Part shown: positions 27,326 through 36,391 of the stretch, piece after piece
Layout of the letters: each line of letters starts with the position of its first letter
Numbering within the stretch: the stretch's first letter is position 1
Assembly (NCBI RefSeq): GCF_900240315.1
Contig: NZ_OEPZ01000003.1
Coordinates: forward strand, 371,700-435,699
DNA from: Dorea phocaeensis
Lineage (GTDB): Bacteria > Bacillota > Clostridia > Lachnospirales > Lachnospiraceae
DNA: 64,000 bases
Direction: 5' to 3'
Made by a program: the position numbers and the translations under genes
The notes under the pieces: generated by a model
What the model saw: only the letters and a program-made list of their open reading frames with translations
Told to the model about the DNA's origin: nothing
The model's database searches: none

Positions 27326-27994
27326 TCATATCTTTACCTGTTCTTTAATCTTATGAAATACGCCCTCTTTGATGCCTTCTACTTCCATCAGTTCTTCTAC
27401 TTTCTGAAATCCTCCGTGTTCTTCCCGATAGCGAAGAATGGCTTCCGCTTTTGCCTCTCCGATTCCACTTAGCGTCATTAGTTCCTCTGCCGTCGCTGTA
27501 TTTAAGTTCACCTTACCGTCTTCTGCCTGAGGCATTCCCGGTATAGACGCATCCAAAACACCAGCTTCTCCCCCTGCAGACTCTGCATCCTTGGCAGCCT
27601 CTTCCTTTGACAGCACATAGATCTGCTGCCCATCTTCGACTGCCGCCGCCTGATTTAAACGCTCCCCTGCCGCCTGATTTGTCATGCCTCCTGCTGCCGC
27701 AACCGCTTCATAAATCCGGCTTCCTTCCGGCAGCTCATAGACTCCAGGGACATTGACCTGTCCACATACATGTACATAGACAACGCTTTCTTTTCCCTGA
27801 TTTTCGATCTCTTCTTCTGCCTTCTCTTTTTCTGCCTTCTTTTCTTCCGTATCTTTCTGTTCCTCCGAAACCTCAATCGGCGTTATGCTTTCTCTCTTGT
27901 CTGATTCTCCGGCACAACCAAAGAAAAACATTCCACAAACGGTCAATACTGCCACGGACATTATCATATAATATTTCTTACTTTTCCTACGCAT
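27326..27994 (-). CDS. comEA: Competence protein ComEA (SLBB plus helix-hairpin-helix)
   Basis: A 222-aa DNA receptor. Residues 1-27 form a lipoprotein-type signal ('MFFFGCAG'), then a Lys/Glu-rich spacer, an SLBB domain ('VYVHVCGQVNVPGVYEL') and a helix-hairpin-helix DNA-binding domain ('VNLNTATAEELMTLSGIGEAKAEAILRYRE'). It binds incoming double-stranded DNA outside the membrane and passes it to ComEC. It sits directly upstream of the two-component genes. Confidence 0.93.
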   Translation of the reverse strand: MRRKSKKYYMIMSVAVLTVCGMFFFGCAGESDKRESITPIEVSEEQKDTEEKKAEKEKAEEEIENQGKESVVYVHVCGQVNVPGVYELPEGSRIYEAVAAAGGMTNQAAGERLNQAAAVEDGQQIYVLSKEEAAKDAESAGGEAGVLDASIPGMPQAEDGKVNLNTATAEELMTLSGIGEAKAEAILRYREEHGGFQKVEELMEVEGIKEGVFHKIKEQVKI

Positions 27995-28060
27995 AATCTT
28001 ACTCCTTTACAGTCTGTCGGAACTGCAAACACCCTGTTTATGCCTAGTAAAAGTATTGTA

Positions 28061-28492
28061 CTATTTCCATTGAAAAATTGCAACTCCAATCAGGGCAATC
28101 ACCATACCGATCACCTTCCGCCATTCCAAAGGCTCTTTATCCACACCAAACAGCCCAAATAGTTCAATCAAATAAGCCACTATCAATTGAGAAATCACAA
28201 TAAGAAGCGCCGCTTTTGCAGGTCCTAACTGCTCCATACTCTTAATCACAGTCCAGGTAATACCTGCGCCAATGACGCCTCCCAGCAGCACGTATTTCGG
28301 TTCCACCTTCGTAAGCGTCAATATCGAATCTCTTCCGGCAACCAGCCACGCCGCCAGACACAAAAGAAACGCGCTAAACTGTACCCATCCATTACTGACC
28401 CACATTCCCGTCGTCTTCGTCACCTGTGTATTAAACACTCCCTGTACACTCATCAAAGCTCCGGAAAGCAAAGCAATCAAAAATCCAATCAT
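28061..28492 (-). CDS. DMT-superfamily small transporter (DUF606/YdcZ-like)
   Basis: A 143-aa protein with about five membrane helices. 'GALMSVQGVFNTQVTK' at the start and 'LGGVIGAGITWTVIKSMEQLGPAKAALLIVISQL' region in the middle are typical of the DUF606 (EamA-related) family. The substrate is unknown. It lies between argD and comEA and is likely its own unit. Confidence 0.85.
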   Translation of the reverse strand: MIGFLIALLSGALMSVQGVFNTQVTKTTGMWVSNGWVQFSAFLLCLAAWLVAGRDSILTLTKVEPKYVLLGGVIGAGITWTVIKSMEQLGPAKAALLIVISQLIVAYLIELFGLFGVDKEPLEWRKVIGMVIALIGVAIFQWK

Positions 28493-28549
28493 CAGATCAT
28501 ACCTCCTACATTCTTGTAGATAGTATATCCAATGATTGGACTTTTATGT

Positions 28550-29725
28550 CTACAGTACCTTTTGTAAAATCCGAATCATTTCATCGATATGCCTGTTCTT
28601 AATCACAAGCGGCGGAACCATCCGAATCACATCGCTTCTCGCGCTAATAATCAGTAATCCTTCTTTTAATGCTTCCTGAATCACATCTCCTACCGGTCCA
28701 TTCAGCCGGATTCCCTGAATCAGGCCTGTTCCCCGGCGTTCCAAAACCCTGTCAGATTCCTGCACCAGCGCATCTAATTTTTCTGTTAAATACGCACCTA
28801 CCTCTTTCACATGCTCCGTCATCTGCTCCCGTTCATAGATTTCCAGTGTCTTGGCAACAGACGCACACACCAAAGGGTTCCCCCCATAAGTCGTTCCATG
28901 ATCTCCCGGCTTTAGCGAATACTCCGCCACTTCTTCCGTCATAGCAAAGGCTCCTACCGGAACACCACTTCCAATCGCTTTTGCCATCGCCAGAATATCC
29001 GGCTTTACACCATATTTCTGCCATGCAAACATGGCGCCGGTTCTTGCCATCCCACACTGAATCTCGTCACAGATCATTAAGATTCCTTCCGCATCGCACA
29101 ATGCACGGATTCCTTCCATAAATTCAGGCGTGGCTAAATTGATTCCTCCCTCGCCCTGTATTGGCTCCAGAATGATCGCACAAGTCTTCTCTGTCACCAG
29201 TTTTTTTACGCTGTCAAGATCATTAAACACAGCAAATTTCACACCCGGAATCAATGGCTCAAAAGGGGTCCGATACGCTTCATGTTCCGTCACCGACAAT
29301 GCTCCCATGCTTCGTCCGTGAAAAGAATTTGTCATAGCAATAAATTCATATCTTCCCGTCCCTTTTGCCCATGCATATTTTCTCGCCGCTTTCAGCGCTC
29401 CTTCTATGGCTTCTGTCCCACTGTTGGTAAAAAATACCCGATCCATCCGGCTGGCCTTCTTTAAAAGTCCGGCTGCTTTTCCACAGGTAGTATTGTAATA
29501 CAGATTCGAGGTATGAACCAGATGATCAATCTGCTCTTTCAGAGCTTCTTTCCACTCTTCATTGCTGTACCCAAGACCGGACACTGCAATTCCTGCCGCA
29601 AAATCCAGATACTTTTTCCCATCTGTGTCATAGAGATATACCCCCTCTCCATGATCCAGTACTACCGGAAACCGGTTATAAGTGTGAACCAGCCCACCAT
29701 TCGTTTCTTCCATATATTGATTCAT
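28550..29725 (-). CDS. argD: Acetylornithine aminotransferase
   Basis: A 391-aa class III PLP aminotransferase. The PLP lysine is in 'DILAMAKAIGSGVPVGA'; 'FTNSGTEAIEGALKAARKY' and 'ICDEIQCGMARTG' also match. It converts N-acetylglutamate semialdehyde to N-acetylornithine. ATG 29725 follows GGAGAG, which overlaps the end of argB, 4 bases after its stop. It is the last gene of the arg operon. Confidence 0.95.
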   Translation of the reverse strand: MNQYMEETNGGLVHTYNRFPVVLDHGEGVYLYDTDGKKYLDFAAGIAVSGLGYSNEEWKEALKEQIDHLVHTSNLYYNTTCGKAAGLLKKASRMDRVFFTNSGTEAIEGALKAARKYAWAKGTGRYEFIAMTNSFHGRSMGALSVTEHEAYRTPFEPLIPGVKFAVFNDLDSVKKLVTEKTCAIILEPIQGEGGINLATPEFMEGIRALCDAEGILMICDEIQCGMARTGAMFAWQKYGVKPDILAMAKAIGSGVPVGAFAMTEEVAEYSLKPGDHGTTYGGNPLVCASVAKTLEIYEREQMTEHVKEVGAYLTEKLDALVQESDRVLERRGTGLIQGIRLNGPVGDVIQEALKEGLLIISARSDVIRMVPPLVIKNRHIDEMIRILQKVL

Positions 29726-29729
29726 GTTC

Positions 29730-30629
29730 TTACTCTCCATAATAAAATTGCTGTGCCCCGTCATTTAAGATCGCCGTTCCAATTCCTTTATTGGTAAAAA
29801 TCTCAAGAAGCAGACAATGCGGAATCCGACCGTCCAAAATATGAACTCTGGACACCCCGTTTTCAATCGCATCGATACAGTTGTGAAGCTTCGGAAGCAT
29901 TCCACCGCCAATATAGCCCTCATCCATCAGTTTTCTTGCATCCGATACCGTCAGTTCAGAAATCAAGGTAGCCGGATCTTTTGGATCTTTATACACCCCT
30001 TCGATATCCGTCAGAAACGCAAGCTTTTCCGCCCTCATCGCCCTTGCGATAGCGCATGCTGCATCGTCTGCATTAATATTATACGTATTGTAATCGTCAT
30101 CAAGACCCACCGGACAAATAATTGGAAGAAAGTCCTTCTCCAGCAGATCATATAGAATCTGGATATTTACTTTCTTAATCTCTCCTACAAATCCAATATC
30201 TTCTCCGTCTGCATATTTTTTATCCACCGTCAAAAGCTTTCCGTCTTTTCCGCTGATTCCAATCGCTCGAACGCCTAGACTTTCCACCAGCTGAACCAAT
30301 TCCTTATTGACCTTTCCAAGCACCATTTCTGCCAGTTCCATAGTCTCTGCATCGGTAACACGAAGTCCATTGACAAAGTTCGGCTCCATACCCACCTTGC
30401 TAACCCAGCGACTGATTTCTTTCCCTCCGCCATGGACAATAATCGGTTTAAATCCTACTAGCTTTAGAAGGGTTACATCCTTGATTACCTGCTCTTTTAG
30501 ATTCTCATCTACCATAGCGCTTCCGCCGTACTTTACTACAATAATCTTCCGGTTAAACCTTTGGATATAAGGAAGTGCTTCAATCAGCACTTCTGCCTTA
30601 TCCAGATATTTCTGCATATTCTGATCCAT
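29730..30629 (-). CDS. argB: Acetylglutamate kinase
   Basis: A 299-aa amino-acid kinase with '[14 protein letters not shown]', '[11 protein letters not shown]' and '[15 protein letters not shown]'. It phosphorylates N-acetylglutamate. ATG 30629 was chosen over an upstream start for its AAGGAG. It lies 36 bp after argJ. Confidence 0.95.
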   Translation of the reverse strand: MDQNMQKYLDKAEVLIEALPYIQRFNRKIIVVKYGGSAMVDENLKEQVIKDVTLLKLVGFKPIIVHGGGKEISRWVSKVGMEPNFVNGLRVTDAETMELAEMVLGKVNKELVQLVESLGVRAIGISGKDGKLLTVDKKYADGEDIGFVGEIKKVNIQILYDLLEKDFLPIICPVGLDDDYNTYNINADDAACAIARAMRAEKLAFLTDIEGVYKDPKDPATLISELTVSDARKLMDEGYIGGGMLPKLHNCIDAIENGVSRVHILDGRIPHCLLLEIFTNKGIGTAILNDGAQQFYYGE

Positions 30630-30665
30630 CTTCCTGTCACTCCTTCTTTCCTGAACTTTTCTCAC

Positions 30666-31895
30666 CTAGCTTCTGTAATCTGCATTAATCTCGATATATC
30701 CATGGGTCAGATCACATCCCCATGCTGTTGCCGTCTCCTCTCCCATCTTCACATCGGCAATGGCCGTCACTTCCGGCTCGGATAATATTTTCGTTGCTTC
30801 CGCCTCACTATAGTTGACTGCTGTTCCGTTTTCAATAATTTGGATCTTACCGGCTGCACTTTCAAAGAAAAGATCTACCTGCTCCGGATCAAACTGCGCT
30901 CCAGAATATCCCATCGCGCACAAGATCCGTCCCCAGTTGGCATCATGTCCGGCAATCGCCGTCTTGGTCAAATTGGAACATACGATAGATTTAGCCAGAA
31001 TTTTTGCCTGTTCCTTACTCTCACATCCCACTGCTTTTACTTCAAACAACGCAGTTGCACCTTCTCCGTCTCCTGCAATTTTTTTCGCCAGATACTCGTT
31101 GATCACATGAAGCGCCTCTTTGAACGTTTCGTACGCTTCACTTCCATAAATGATTTCCTCATTTTCTGCCATCCCATTTGCCAAAAGAAGCACGGTATCA
31201 TTCGTAGAAGTATCTCCATCCACAGAAATCATGTTATATGTATCATCCACATCTTCGCTCAATGCCTTCTGAAGTGTCTCTTTAGAAATCACCGCATCCG
31301 TTGTAATAAAAGCAAGCATGGTGCACATATTCGGATGGATCATACCAGATCCTTTTGCCATCCCTCCGATGGTCACTGTCTTTCCTGCAACCTCAATTTC
31401 TACGGCCAATTCCTTTTCTTTCGTATCCGTTGTCATAATGGCCTTTGCTGCTTCCTGTCCACTTTCTAACGTAGCCTGCTTTTTCTTTGCCAGTTCTGCA
31501 ACACCTGCTGTCAGCTTTTCAATCGGAATCTGCTTTCCGATGACTCCCGTAGATCCAACCAGTACTCCAGCCGCCGAGATACCAAGCGCCGCAGCTGCCG
31601 CATCCGCTGTATCCTTACAATACCCAAAGCCTTCTGATCCAGTACATGCATTGGCAATTCCTGAGTTTACAATGACAGCTTGAACTTTTGCCCCGCTCTT
31701 TACTACCTGCTGATCCCACTTAACCGGAGCAGCCTTTACTACATTGGTCGTAAAGGTTCCCGCTGCCACACATGGAACCTGACTGTAAATCATTGCCATG
31801 TCGGTACGGTTCTGGTATTTGATTCCTGCTGCGGTACTTGCCGCTTCATATCCTTTTGCTGCTGTTACGCCACCTGCGATCTGTTTCATATTCAT
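30666..31895 (-). CDS. argJ: Bifunctional ornithine acetyltransferase / N-acetylglutamate synthase
   Basis: A 409-aa ArgJ. The autocleavage site is the Thr in 'CTMLAFITTDAVI', and 'GDTSTNDTV' and 'GHDANWGRI' are typical. It recycles the acetyl group between ornithine and glutamate, so the cyclic arginine pathway is used. ATG codons at 31895 and 31889 both fit the AAGGATGGG site. Confidence 0.95.
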   Translation of the reverse strand: MNMKQIAGGVTAAKGYEAASTAAGIKYQNRTDMAMIYSQVPCVAAGTFTTNVVKAAPVKWDQQVVKSGAKVQAVIVNSGIANACTGSEGFGYCKDTADAAAAALGISAAGVLVGSTGVIGKQIPIEKLTAGVAELAKKKQATLESGQEAAKAIMTTDTKEKELAVEIEVAGKTVTIGGMAKGSGMIHPNMCTMLAFITTDAVISKETLQKALSEDVDDTYNMISVDGDTSTNDTVLLLANGMAENEEIIYGSEAYETFKEALHVINEYLAKKIAGDGEGATALFEVKAVGCESKEQAKILAKSIVCSNLTKTAIAGHDANWGRILCAMGYSGAQFDPEQVDLFFESAAGKIQIIENGTAVNYSEAEATKILSEPEVTAIADVKMGEETATAWGCDLTHGYIEINADYRS

Positions 31896-31919
31896 CCCAT
31901 CCTTTTTTCTAATCTTTGA

Positions 31920-32363
31920 TTATTGAATAAATGCCGTAATATTTTCTTCATTTAAAGTAAAATCATAATAATTCAAATCCTCGCGCTTCGTCCAGCCGAT
32001 TTCCTTCCAGAATGCATTTCCAATATCATTCTGTGTAAATGCAATGAGAGACACCTTATTGATCTCTTCCTTCTTCAGCGCTTCCATTGCATAAACCACC
32101 ATCGCCTTTCCAATGCCGCGCATCCTCCAGTCAGGATCCACGCATACATGGTAAAGACAGCCTCTTCGCCCATCGTGCCCGCATAGAATTGCTCCTACAA
32201 TCTGATCCTCCTCCACAGCTACCACACTGGTATCTGGATTTCTTCTTAAGAATCTTGCTACGCCCTCTTTGGAATCATCCACACTCCGGATTCCAAATCC
32301 ACGAATTTTCCTCCATAATGCATACACCTGGTCATAATCTTCGATTTTCATTTGTCTTACCAT
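31920..32363 (-). CDS. GNAT-family N-acetyltransferase inside the arg operon
   Basis: A 147-aa GNAT protein. Motif A is 'VCVDPDWRMRGIGKAMV' (acetyl-CoA loop), with an N-terminal 'IEDYDQVYALWRKI' and C-terminal 'FWKEIGWTKREDLNYYDF'. It sits between argC and argJ with short gaps, so it is co-transcribed. It may acetylate a small metabolite such as an amino acid, but the substrate cannot be read from the sequence. Confidence 0.88.
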   Translation of the reverse strand: MVRQMKIEDYDQVYALWRKIRGFGIRSVDDSKEGVARFLRRNPDTSVVAVEEDQIVGAILCGHDGRRGCLYHVCVDPDWRMRGIGKAMVVYAMEALKKEEINKVSLIAFTQNDIGNAFWKEIGWTKREDLNYYDFTLNEENITAFIQ

Positions 32364-32381
32364 CTGCGTCCTCCCCTCCTT

Positions 32382-33422
32382 TTATGGGAACATAGGAACC
32401 ATATTCAATCCCTCATTCTCTGAAAATCCAAACATCAGATTCATATTCTGAACCGCCTGACCTGCTGCCCCCTTTACTAGATTATCAATGGCTCCCATCA
32501 TAATAATCCGATTGGTTCTTGGATCAATCTGGAAATTAATATCTACATAGTTGCTTCCTTCTACCCATTTGGTCTCCGGGAAAACACCCTTTTCCAGTAC
32601 CCTGACGAACGTTTCCTTCTGATAATACTGGTCATAAATGGCTTTGACTTCCTCGTAAGTGACCTGTTTTTTTAACGTCGCATATTCCGTTGCCAGAATC
32701 CCTCTGTTCATCGGGATTAAGTGAGGCGTAAAGTTTAACGTCACCGGCTCCCCTGCTGCAATCCCAAGCTGTTCTTCAATCTCCGGCGTATGTCTGTGAG
32801 ATGCCACTCCATATGCCTTAATATTTTCGTTAACCTCACAGTAGAGATTCGGAAGCTTTGCGCCTCTTCCAGCTCCAGAAGTGCCTGATTTTGCATCGAT
32901 AATCAATGTACTCATATCGATTACTCCTTCTTTTGCCAGCGGATACGCAGTTAGAATGGAACAGGTTGTATAACACCCCGGATTTGCCAGTAATCTTGCA
33001 TGTTTAATCATTTCCCGGTTTACCTCACTAAGACCATATACCGCTTCCTCGATATACTGAGGACTCTCATGCTTAATCCCATACCATTTCTCATAGACCG
33101 CCACATCTTTGATTCGGTAATCAGCACTTAAATCAATGATCTTCGCCTTTGACATAATGGCATCATTCATCATGGATGCACAGAATCCCTGAGGCGTCGC
33201 CGTGAAAATAACATCCACCTGATCTGCAAGCGCTTCCATATTATCATCCATACATTTTGCATCTACAATCTGAAACATATTCCGGTAAACATCTGCATAG
33301 TTCTGGTCCACATAACTTCTCGAACCATACCATACAATCTCTACCTCCTTATGTCCGTTCAAAATTCTTACCAGCTCCGCTCCTGCATAGCCAGTCGCAC
33401 CAATAATCCCTGCTTTTATCAT
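32382..33422 (-). CDS. argC: N-acetyl-gamma-glutamyl-phosphate reductase
   Basis: A 346-aa enzyme. The NADP site is 'AGIIGATGYAGAELVRIL', and the catalytic Cys is in 'LLANPGCYTTCSIL'. 'GTSGAGRGAKL' is also typical. It is the first gene of the arg operon. ATG 33422 follows AGGAGG by 7 nt, behind an ARG-box-like promoter at 33500-33545. Confidence 0.96.
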   Translation of the reverse strand: MIKAGIIGATGYAGAELVRILNGHKEVEIVWYGSRSYVDQNYADVYRNMFQIVDAKCMDDNMEALADQVDVIFTATPQGFCASMMNDAIMSKAKIIDLSADYRIKDVAVYEKWYGIKHESPQYIEEAVYGLSEVNREMIKHARLLANPGCYTTCSILTAYPLAKEGVIDMSTLIIDAKSGTSGAGRGAKLPNLYCEVNENIKAYGVASHRHTPEIEEQLGIAAGEPVTLNFTPHLIPMNRGILATEYATLKKQVTYEEVKAIYDQYYQKETFVRVLEKGVFPETKWVEGSNYVDINFQIDPRTNRIIMMGAIDNLVKGAAGQAVQNMNLMFGFSENEGLNMVPMFP

Positions 33423-33499
33423 TGTATTACCTCCTAAGATAACCCAATTTTCTGAAACTTTCTACTGCTCTCATGCTTATATGCATGTGCATAATCTAA

Positions 33500-33545
33500 A
33501 ATACTTGCATAATTATACACCAACGATGTATAATATGCAAGTATT
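33500..33545 (-). promoter_or_regulatory. argC operon promoter inside an ARG-box-like inverted repeat
   Basis: On the minus strand TTGCAT (33540-33535) and TATAAT (33517-33512) are 17 bp apart. They lie in opposite arms of an imperfect inverted repeat: arms 33500-33519 and 33527-33545 with a 7-bp centre. Each arm contains a TGyATAATTATrCA-like sequence resembling ARG boxes (TGAATAATTATTCA). ArgR binding would cover both promoter elements; this is inferred. Confidence 0.75.
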
Positions 33546-33581
33546 TTTCTTAAGATTATTTTTCGTTTTTTGTTTCTACTT

Positions 33582-34919
33582 TTATTCTGTTGTCTGCTGC
33601 CGACTCTTTTTCCGAATTTTCACATCTGAAATCACATTCTGATACCGATAAATACTAAGCAATATCCCAAGCAGTACCCCAGTCATTAGCGCACCACTTC
33701 CACCGCTTCCTAAGAATGGACAGTATACATTTTGGGGCACTGTTAATCCCAAGCATCCTGCCGTATACACAAGAATCTGCCGCGCCAGCACCACCATACA
33801 TGCAAATCCCATCATTCTTCCCAGCTGATTCTTCTGCCTTGCCGCATGATGAAAAAGTACCCCCAAAAGCACCGCCATCATTCCAACCAAAAGAACGGTA
33901 ACCAAAATACCGTAAAAAGACAACAGATAAGTCAAAAGATCCTCCGTTCTCTCCCCGGAAGCCAGCATGTTGATTGCCTCTGTGCTGCCTCCCACAAATC
34001 GGCTGTCGGAAACCACCGTCCGAAAAAAGCGTACGGTTTCATTCGTCTCTGAATGAAATGGAGACAAAATTGCCAATGCCCGTTCTTTCTGATATGTCGC
34101 ACCAAATACCCAAAGATATCCTACCGAAAGAGACGGTAACAAGCACCCCATAAGCGCCAGACCTCCTATTGTTCTTTTCTTCTTAATCTGGTACCATCCC
34201 CTGCTCACTGCGTAAACCAAAATCAAAAGACACAAAAGCATCATCCACAGAACCAGGTAAAAGCTTCCGCAGGCAATTGCCGGAAGTACGAGCGGAACCG
34301 TCCACAAAAGTCCTTTTCCAATCGAACCATATCCCTGTCCACGGTACTGATACAGCACTGCTGCGTACAAGGGTATCATCAGAAAAATTAAGATCCGCAC
34401 ATTGACAGTCACAATTCCTCCCAGCGAAACCCACCCGCTGCTTCCATTGATTACATTTCCACCAAAGCCAATTCCCAAAACCAGCACGACTGATGCCAGA
34501 ATGGTCAACTCTCTTGCCCACTTTCCAATCCTGCTGTAATCCCAAAAACATACACCTATCATAATCATAAAACTAAATAAATAGGAAGCCCCCACTTTCG
34601 CTGACAAAAAATCAACTCCCAGTGCAGCTTCTACCAGAAAACGTACAAGAAAACCAGCAAAGTAGAGAGCTCCTGCAAGTCCAATCATCCCCCATGCCAT
34701 CTTCGGTCTGTGAACCTGATCCAGTTCCATCCCCGCCGCAACCGGATCTCCCATCTGTTCTACAGCAGCTTCTTCTGCCTCATATTCAGTCATACCACTA
34801 GCTAGATAAGCCATCTTCTGATCCTCGATATGGTCCTCTAACTCTTTTTGGATGAACGGAATCGCTTTTTTGCAGCGAATCTGCTCCTCTAATACTTCCA
34901 GATACCCTTTTCTATCCAC
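33582..34919 (-). CDS. FtsW/RodA/SpoVE-like membrane protein with N-terminal permease-prefix (HAAS) domain
   Basis: A 445-aa protein. Residues about 1-70 are soluble and match the permease prefix/HAAS-type domain ('CKKAIPFIQKELEDHIEDQKMAYLASGMTEYEAEEAAVEQMGDP' region). About ten membrane helices follow with FtsW/RodA-like features ('NGSSGWVSLGGI', 'AINMLASG', 'VPQNVYCPFLGSGGSG'). GTG 34919 is preferred since GGGAGG lies 8 nt before it; it overlaps the PadR stop. The fusion links a SEDS-like protein to a regulated operon. Enzyme activity is uncertain. Confidence 0.8.
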   Translation of the reverse strand: MDRKGYLEVLEEQIRCKKAIPFIQKELEDHIEDQKMAYLASGMTEYEAEEAAVEQMGDPVAAGMELDQVHRPKMAWGMIGLAGALYFAGFLVRFLVEAALGVDFLSAKVGASYLFSFMIMIGVCFWDYSRIGKWARELTILASVVLVLGIGFGGNVINGSSGWVSLGGIVTVNVRILIFLMIPLYAAVLYQYRGQGYGSIGKGLLWTVPLVLPAIACGSFYLVLWMMLLCLLILVYAVSRGWYQIKKKRTIGGLALMGCLLPSLSVGYLWVFGATYQKERALAILSPFHSETNETVRFFRTVVSDSRFVGGSTEAINMLASGERTEDLLTYLLSFYGILVTVLLVGMMAVLLGVLFHHAARQKNQLGRMMGFACMVVLARQILVYTAGCLGLTVPQNVYCPFLGSGGSGALMTGVLLGILLSIYRYQNVISDVKIRKKSRQQTTE

Positions 34920-35247
34920 AAAATGCACCTCCCAGTACCTGACTTACCGCCTTAGAGTATTCATTCCACTCTTCTGTTTTTGCCTTCAGCTGCTTTTTTC
35001 CTTCTTTGGTAATCCGGTAATACTTCCGTACCTTTCCCGCTACTTCTTTCTCATAGGTCTCCACACATCTTTGCTCCTCTAATTTGTGAAGAATCGGATA
35101 GAGTGTTCCGGCTTTCAATTCAAACACATTCATAGAACGTTCCCGGAGCATCTCAATCATCTCATATCCATATAGGTCTTTTTCCTCCAAAAGTTTCAAA
35201 AGAAGCATTCCATTGCTTCCCGACAACAAGCTTCTATCAATTGCCAT
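34912..35247 (-). CDS. PadR-family transcriptional regulator
   Basis: A 111-aa PadR winged-helix protein: 'LLKLLEEKDLYGYEMIEML' and 'ELKAGTLYPILHKLEEQRCVETY' are the family signature, and 'RKYYRITKEGKKQL' forms the wing. It overlaps the SEDS-like gene by 8 bp, so it probably controls its own operon through two upstream operator-like repeats. Confidence 0.92.
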   Translation of the reverse strand: MAIDRSLLSGSNGMLLLKLLEEKDLYGYEMIEMLRERSMNVFELKAGTLYPILHKLEEQRCVETYEKEVAGKVRKYYRITKEGKKQLKAKTEEWNEYSKAVSQVLGGAFCG

Positions 35248-35273
35248 GCCCTTTCACCTCTTTCTTATATTGT

Positions 35274-35328
35274 ATAGATGATCTATATATCATATTTTTA
35301 TAATACATAGATCGTCTATATATGTCAA
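35274..35328 (-). promoter_or_regulatory. padR promoter with two operator-like repeats
   Basis: TTGACA (35328-35323) and TATTAT (35305-35300) on the minus strand are 17 bp apart. Two copies of ATAGAT(GA/CG)TCTATATAT lie at 35274-35290 and 35307-35323, 33 bp apart (about three helical turns). Each contains a palindromic ATAGA...TCTAT. One fills the spacer between -35 and -10, and the other lies past the start site. Autoregulation by PadR is inferred. Confidence 0.7.
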
Positions 35329-35435
35329 CCCATTTTTCACAGATCTCAATTCAAGAAAATTCTATATACAAACCTAGGAAGAAGGAATATAATTTCATAT
35401 ATAACAGGAAGTCACAAAAGAAAGAAGGAATTTTT

Positions 35436-35765
35436 ATGAAATGGATTGGAAGCCAAAAATTGACATGGACTATTTGCAGCATTGGTATTTTATTGGCCGT
35501 AATCAGCGTGTTCTTCCTGCCGCAAATAATCCCTGTGCATTTTGCAAATGGAATCGCAGATGATTTTGGAAGTAAACTCGAAATTTTTCTTTTTCCAGCA
35601 CTATCACTTTTCATTACTATCCTAAGTGGAACAGAAAAAATCAAATATTTCCTGACTCACTCCAAAACATTTTTAACAGATGTTTCATATAATCTTATGA
35701 TAGACGGAGTTTTGGGGATTATTACAGTCACGGAAATTTATATTATTTATGCTTCATTTATTTAA
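35436..35765 (+). CDS. DUF1648 membrane protein
   Basis: A 109-aa protein with about three membrane helices. The DUF1648 motif 'IIPVHFANGIADDFGSK' is clear; it is shared with the SdpI immunity family. ATG 35436 follows GAAGGAA. It is divergent from padR and is followed 21 bp later by the NUDIX gene. The region is more AT-rich than its neighbours by eye. Confidence 0.8.
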   Translation: MKWIGSQKLTWTICSIGILLAVISVFFLPQIIPVHFANGIADDFGSKLEIFLFPALSLFITILSGTEKIKYFLTHSKTFLTDVSYNLMIDGVLGIITVTEIYIIYASFI

Positions 35766-35786
35766 AATTTTCAGGAGGAAATAACT

Positions 35787-36347
35787 TTGGAAGACCTTGA
35801 GCAGTTAAAAAAACAGATTGAAAAATACCAGCCTTATAACGAACAGGAAGAAAAAGACAAAGAAGAAATTTTGCGGCACCTTTACGAATCGAAACATATT
35901 TTGACACGTGAAAATAAGAATGCTCATTTTACAGTATCTGCATGGATTGTAAATGAAGACCGTCAAAAAGTTTTAATGGCTTATCACAATATTTATCAGT
36001 CCTTCGCATGGCTTGGGGGGCATGCGGATGGGAATGCAGATTTAAAGCAGGTGATTCTGAAAGAAATTGAGGAAGAAAGCGGACTGACAGATGTTCGCTT
36101 CGTCTCAGAAGATATATTTTCTCTTGAAATATTGCCGGTTTCCGGACACGAAAAAAAGGGAATATACATTCCCTCCCATTTACATTTGAATATAACATAT
36201 TTATTAGAAGCCAGTACAGATGCACCCCTTCGGATCAAAGCCGATGAAAACAGCCAGATCGAATGGATCAAAGCAGATGAAATCAGCGAAAAATCCACAG
36301 AAGCATGGTTTGTAGAGCGTATTTATTCAAAGTTATGTAAAAAATGA
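35787..36347 (+). CDS. NUDIX hydrolase
   Basis: A 186-aa protein that begins with a helical region and contains a NUDIX box 'GGHADGNADLKQVILKEIEEESG' pattern (the REXXEEXG core reads 'KEIEEESG'). It hydrolyses nucleoside-diphosphate-linked compounds; the substrate is unknown. The start is TTG at 35787, chosen because AGGAGG lies 8 nt upstream. Confidence 0.88.
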   Translation: MEDLEQLKKQIEKYQPYNEQEEKDKEEILRHLYESKHILTRENKNAHFTVSAWIVNEDRQKVLMAYHNIYQSFAWLGGHADGNADLKQVILKEIEEESGLTDVRFVSEDIFSLEILPVSGHEKKGIYIPSHLHLNITYLLEASTDAPLRIKADENSQIEWIKADEISEKSTEAWFVERIYSKLCKK

Positions 36348-36391
36348 ACCAAGGTAAAAAATACGCTCTTTATATATCGAAAAAGATTTAA

